DNA of 6,973 nucleotides from Pseudomonadota bacterium (lineage in GTDB: Bacteria; Myxococcota; Polyangia; Polyangiales; Polyangiaceae). A program made the translations under genes and the position numbers. The stretch covers positions 1 to 6,973 of the forward strand of contig JAEZYO010000804.1 in assembly GCA_023419055.1 (NCBI GenBank). Direction: 5' to 3'. The notes beneath the pieces are model-generated. The model was not told the origin of the DNA. It made no database searches and saw nothing but the letters and a program-made list of their open reading frames with translations. Positions 5,632-6,973 of this stretch are shown here, piece by piece (position 1 is the stretch's first letter; the number at the start of each line of letters is the position of its first letter).

Positions 5632-6393
5632 TCAGCTGACGCCGGCGCTCGGTGCGCCGAGGAGCAGCACCGCGCCGAGCACGCGCTCCTCATCGAAGAG
5701 CGGGACGACCCGTATCGAAAGCTCACGCTCGCCAGAGGGCCCGAGCAGCGTCGCGCGCTGGAAGGTCACGACGTCGTTCTCGCCGAGCGCGCGCGAGAGC
5801 GCGCTCTCGAGCTCGCCGCCGACCCTGGTCTCGAAGCGCACCAGCTGTTCCACCGGGCGAGTCACCGCACGCACCGCCGCGACGCCGAGCAGCCGCTCGG
5901 CGCGCTCGTTGAGGAAGGTCACGGCCAGCGTCTCGTCCACGAAAATCACGCTCTCGTTCACGTGGCGGAGGGCCTCCAAGAACCAGCGCTCCTTGTTGCG
6001 CATGGGTCCCTCGACCTGGATCTTGTGCAGGAGCAGATCGAGCGCGCTCTTCAGCTCGGCGGCCCTGACGGGCTTCAGCAAGTAGGAGACGGGGTTGGTC
6101 CGGTCGGCGCGCTGCATGATGGTCTGGTCCGCGTGAGCCGTGAGGTAGATGACCGGCACGTCGTACAGGCTCCGGAGGGCCCGCGCGGTCTGGATCCCGT
6201 CGAACGCCCCGCGGATCCGGACGTCCATGAGCGCCACGTCGGGCCGGCGCCGAGAGGCGATGGTGACCGCCTCCTCCCCCGAAGCGGCGATCGCGAACGC
6301 GTCGTGCCCGATCTCGTTCAGCGTCTGTTGTAGGTCACGGGCGACGATGCGTTCGTCCTCGACGATCAGAACCGAAACGCGCTTGCTCTGCAT
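5632..6393 (-). CDS. Receiver-PAS response regulator
   Basis: 253 aa. The receiver occupies about 5-125: Glu12/Asp13 (VEDERIVARDL), phospho-acceptor Asp57 (VALMDVRIRG), Thr85 (YLTAHAD) and Lys107 (YLLKPVRAAEL). A helical connector leads to a PAS domain (about 136-248, starting WFLEALRHVNESVIFVDE, with NERAERLLG at 162-170). The protein ends there, with no DNA-binding, enzymatic or kinase domain. It contains no cysteine, so a flavin-Cys (LOV) or Cys-ligated iron sensor is unlikely. In related proteins the receiver-PAS unit is often followed by a HisKA_2 kinase; here the kinase is a separate gene just upstream, so this may be a phosphorylation-controlled partner or a phosphate relay. The ATG is 2 nt after the kinase stop, with a Shine-Dalgarno GGGGA at 6400-6404, so translation is probably coupled. 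A longer frame opening at 6876 is only a shadow of the kinase gene. Confidence 0.87.
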   Translation of the reverse strand: MQSKRVSVLIVEDERIVARDLQQTLNEIGHDAFAIAASGEEAVTIASRRRPDVALMDVRIRGAFDGIQTARALRSLYDVPVIYLTAHADQTIMQRADRTNPVSYLLKPVRAAELKSALDLLLHKIQVEGPMRNKERWFLEALRHVNESVIFVDETLAVTFLNERAERLLGVAAVRAVTRPVEQLVRFETRVGGELESALSRALGENDVVTFQRATLLGPSGERELSIRVVPLFDEERVLGAVLLLGAPSAGVS

Positions 6394-6395
6394 CT

Positions 6396-6973
6396 TCAAT
6401 CCCCGGAAGCGAACCGCACGTGGAACGCCGTGCCCTGGTGACGCCGGATCTCCACCGTGGCGGACAGCTGCTCCGCCAGCGTCGAGATCAGCTGGAGGCC
6501 CAACGTCCTCGAGGTGTTGAGCTCGAAGCTCTCGGGCAAGCCGACGCCGTCGTCGGAGACGGAGAAGTGCACGACGCCGTCGCGCTCTTCCATCTCGACG
6601 CGCACCTTCCCGCGCCGCACGCCAGGGAAGGCGTGCTTGAGTGAGTTGGTCACGAGCTCGTTCAGCATGAGCCCGCACGGGATGGCCTTGTCGACCGCGA
6701 GCGACAACGCGTCGACCGAGAGCTCGAGCTCTACGGCGTTCTTCGACACCCCGGCGGCGACGAAGACGCTCCCGACGAGCCCGTGGATGTACTCCGAGAA
6801 CGGGACGCGCCCGTAGTCTTTGGATTGGTAGAGCTTCTCGTGGATGAGCGCGATGGCGAGGACACGCGTCTGGCACTCGTCGAGCGCGTCGCGCGAAGGC
6901 CCGCGCTCGAGCTTGCGCGCCTGCATGTTGATGAGGCTGCAGATCACCTGCAGGTTGTTCTTCACGCGGTGGT
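6396..6973 (-). CDS. HisKA_2-type sensor histidine kinase (C-terminal part, 5' end missing)
   Basis: The visible 191 residues begin exactly at the phospho-acceptor box: HRVKNNLQVICSLINMQ, with His encoded at 6969-6971. This HRVKNN form is typical of the HisKA_2 (PF07568) family, often paired with receivers like those encoded next door. The ATP-binding domain follows: N-box LNELVTNSLKHAF at about 103-115 from the His, G1 box SDDGVGLP at about 139-146, TLGLQLI at about 156-162 and GTAF at about 180-183. All catalytic motifs are intact, so the kinase should be active. The sensor region lies beyond the right edge, so the signal is unknown. A GTG at 6963-6965 is the Val of HRVKNN and not a start. 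The receiver-PAS gene begins 2 nt after the stop, forming an operon. Confidence 0.9.
   Translation of the reverse strand, partial: HRVKNNLQVICSLINMQARKLERGPSRDALDECQTRVLAIALIHEKLYQSKDYGRVPFSEYIHGLVGSVFVAAGVSKNAVELELSVDALSLAVDKAIPCGLMLNELVTNSLKHAFPGVRRGKVRVEMEERDGVVHFSVSDDGVGLPESFELNTSRTLGLQLISTLAEQLSATVEIRRHQGTAFHVRFASGD
6400..6404 (-). promoter_or_regulatory. Ribosome binding site of the receiver-PAS gene
   Basis: GGGGA on the minus strand, 6 nt before the ATG at 6393, lies within the last codons of the kinase gene. It fixes the receiver-PAS start and supports coupled translation. Confidence 0.6.

Noticed and set aside
6394..6876. 161-codon N-terminal extension of the receiver-PAS gene
   Set aside because: It is Arg-rich, overlaps the kinase in another frame, and the internal ATG at 6393 has a good Shine-Dalgarno sequence.

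Overview
The window is GC-rich with strong third-position G/C bias. It carries several lipoproteins with Gly/Ala/Glu- or Pro/Ala/Ser-rich linkers behind the lipid-anchored cysteine, a TonB domain that probably heads an outer-membrane receptor, and two-component proteins split over separate genes. This fits a Gram-negative deltaproteobacterial-type organism, most likely a Myxococcota member of the Polyangia type. That assignment is an inference from style and family content, as there is no rRNA or marker gene.

Left part (1-1710, minus strand): an iron-uptake-type transcription unit. A promoter with a perfect -35 (TTGACA), a 17-bp spacer and -10 TAGAGT has a Fur box (15 of 19 matches to the consensus) filling its spacer. 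It drives a 404-aa surface or periplasmic lipoprotein, followed 18 nt later by a gene beginning with a signal peptide and a TonB C-terminal domain. That gene runs off the left edge and is probably a TonB-dependent receptor. The arrangement suggests iron-repressed uptake of a ferric siderophore or similar chelate.

Middle (1591-4442): a 230-nt divergent intergenic region leads rightward into a small 8-strand-type outer-membrane beta-barrel protein and, 22 nt later, a lipoprotein with an alpha/beta-hydrolase (esterase-like) domain. A perfect 7-3-7 inverted repeat lies just ahead of the barrel gene's start codon. The hydrolase gene converges on a 390-aa von Willebrand factor A (VWA) lipoprotein gene, and the two share a CTAG in which both stop codons overlap.

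Right part (4443-6973): a signalling locus. A receiver-GGDEF protein (diguanylate cyclase with intact active site and inhibitory site) runs rightward and abuts stop-to-stop (TGATCA) with a leftward pair. That pair is a HisKA_2-type histidine kinase, truncated by the window edge just before its phospho-accepting histidine, and a receiver-PAS protein starting 2 nt after the kinase stop. The two receivers look like members of one subfamily, so the kinase may signal to both and link an input to cyclic-di-GMP.

No tRNA, rRNA, CRISPR array, insertion sequence or phage gene was seen. The many other long open frames are antisense or out-of-frame products of the GC-rich code.
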